Shown here: in pieces, positions 63,688 to 64,000 of the stretch
How positions within the stretch are numbered: position 1 is the stretch's first letter
Layout: every line of letters begins with the position of its first letter
Assembly: GCF_918741295.1 (NCBI RefSeq)
Contig: NZ_CAKKNB010000004.1
Location: forward strand, 372,001-436,000
DNA length: 64,000 bases
Source: Aquabacterium sp. CECT 9606
GTDB taxonomy: Bacteria; Pseudomonadota; Gammaproteobacteria; Burkholderiales; Burkholderiaceae_C
Reading direction: 5' to 3'
The notes under the pieces: generated by a model
Told to the model about the DNA's origin: nothing
What the model saw: the letters and a program-made list of their open reading frames with translations, nothing else
Database searches by the model: none
Program-made: the position numbers and the translations under genes

Positions 63688-64000
63688 TGTCTGAACACCA
63701 TTTGATCGTTGGCGGCCAACGCAGCGGCAAGTCGCGCCAGGCCGAGCGGCTGGCCCAAACCTGGTTGCGGCAATCCGAGGTGCACAGTGTGACGGTGGTG
63801 GCCACGGCGCTGGCCTTTGACGATGAAATGCGTGACCGCATCCAGCGCCATCGGCAAGAGCGGCCCGTGGGCATGGCCACGGTCGAGGCGCCTTTGGGCC
63901 TGGCCGAGGCCCTGCGCGCGCAAGCATCGCCAGGGCGCTTGTTGTTGGTGGATTGCCTGACCTTGTGGCTGACCAACTGGCTGATGCCCGCCCAAGGCCA
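63687..64000 (+). CDS. cobU: Adenosylcobinamide kinase / guanylyltransferase (partial, 3' end outside window)
   Basis: First 104 residues of CobU, which activates adenosylcobinamide to its GDP form. P-loop GGQRSGKS at 9-16 and the VDCLTLWLTNWL strand are typical. Start ATG overlaps the btuB stop by one base (TGATG). Together with the two receptors this is a corrinoid uptake and salvage operon under one riboswitch. Confidence 0.93.
   Translation, partial: MSEHHLIVGGQRSGKSRQAERLAQTWLRQSEVHSVTVVATALAFDDEMRDRIQRHRQERPVGMATVEAPLGLAEALRAQASPGRLLLVDCLTLWLTNWLMPAQG

Overview
The window is a GC-rich, densely coded stretch of a betaproteobacterial chromosome. Gene content and order (thiD, rubredoxin, Pil-Chp genes, yqgE-ruvX-pyrR-pyrB-pyrX-plsC, trxB, a Crp-family gene, ftsK, lolA, rarA) resemble Burkholderiales, most likely the Comamonadaceae and relatives. 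I see no prophage, insertion sequence, CRISPR array or rRNA operon. One tRNA gene, one 6S RNA and two metabolite riboswitches can be read directly.

Layout. 1-12.5 kb: a partial thiD on the minus strand, then a plus-strand block of rubredoxin, pilG, pilH, pilI, pilJ, a 2101-residue ChpA/PilL hybrid kinase and a diguanylate cyclase whose start overlaps the end of chpA. This is the chemosensory control of type IV pili with a c-di-GMP output next to it. 12.5-20 kb: a photolyase on the minus strand, then yqgE-ruvX-pyrR-pyrB-pyrX-plsC (pyrimidine synthesis, with a dihydroorotase homologue lacking its metal ligands) and a membrane fatty-acid desaturase. 20-29.5 kb: ribosomal proteins L33 and L28 behind a strong promoter, thioredoxin reductase, a Crp-family regulator, ftsK, lolA, a DEAD-box helicase with a Gly-rich repeat tail, and rarA.

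29.5-44 kb: a type VI secretion locus. tssL, tssK and tssJ point left; a TPR lipoprotein, tssB, tssC, hcp, tssE, tssF, tssG and tssH (clpV) point right. tssM, tssA, vgrG and PAAR genes are absent. It is followed by an unrecognised 118-residue gene and by a tandem pair of paralogous one-TM proteins built of regularly spaced Val-Pro strands. This tail is the most novel-looking part of the window.

44-64 kb: a kup potassium transporter behind a shortened kdpD and a kdpE; a GDT1-type manganese exporter with a yybP-ykoY riboswitch; a small unknown protein; PPK2 polyphosphate kinase; a SUI1/YciH protein; an Aer-like receptor; two MFS transporters; a diguanylate cyclase with duplicated PAS domains; tRNA-Ala(CGC); a 3-hydroxyisobutyrate-dehydrogenase-like enzyme; a PAS protein with a degenerate GGDEF motif; 6S RNA, zapA and a zapB-like gene; then a cobalamin riboswitch driving two tandem TonB-dependent receptors and the start of cobU.

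The recurring theme is signal transduction (two c-di-GMP cyclases plus one degenerate homologue, two chemoreceptors, a two-component system) and riboswitch control of metal and cofactor traffic.
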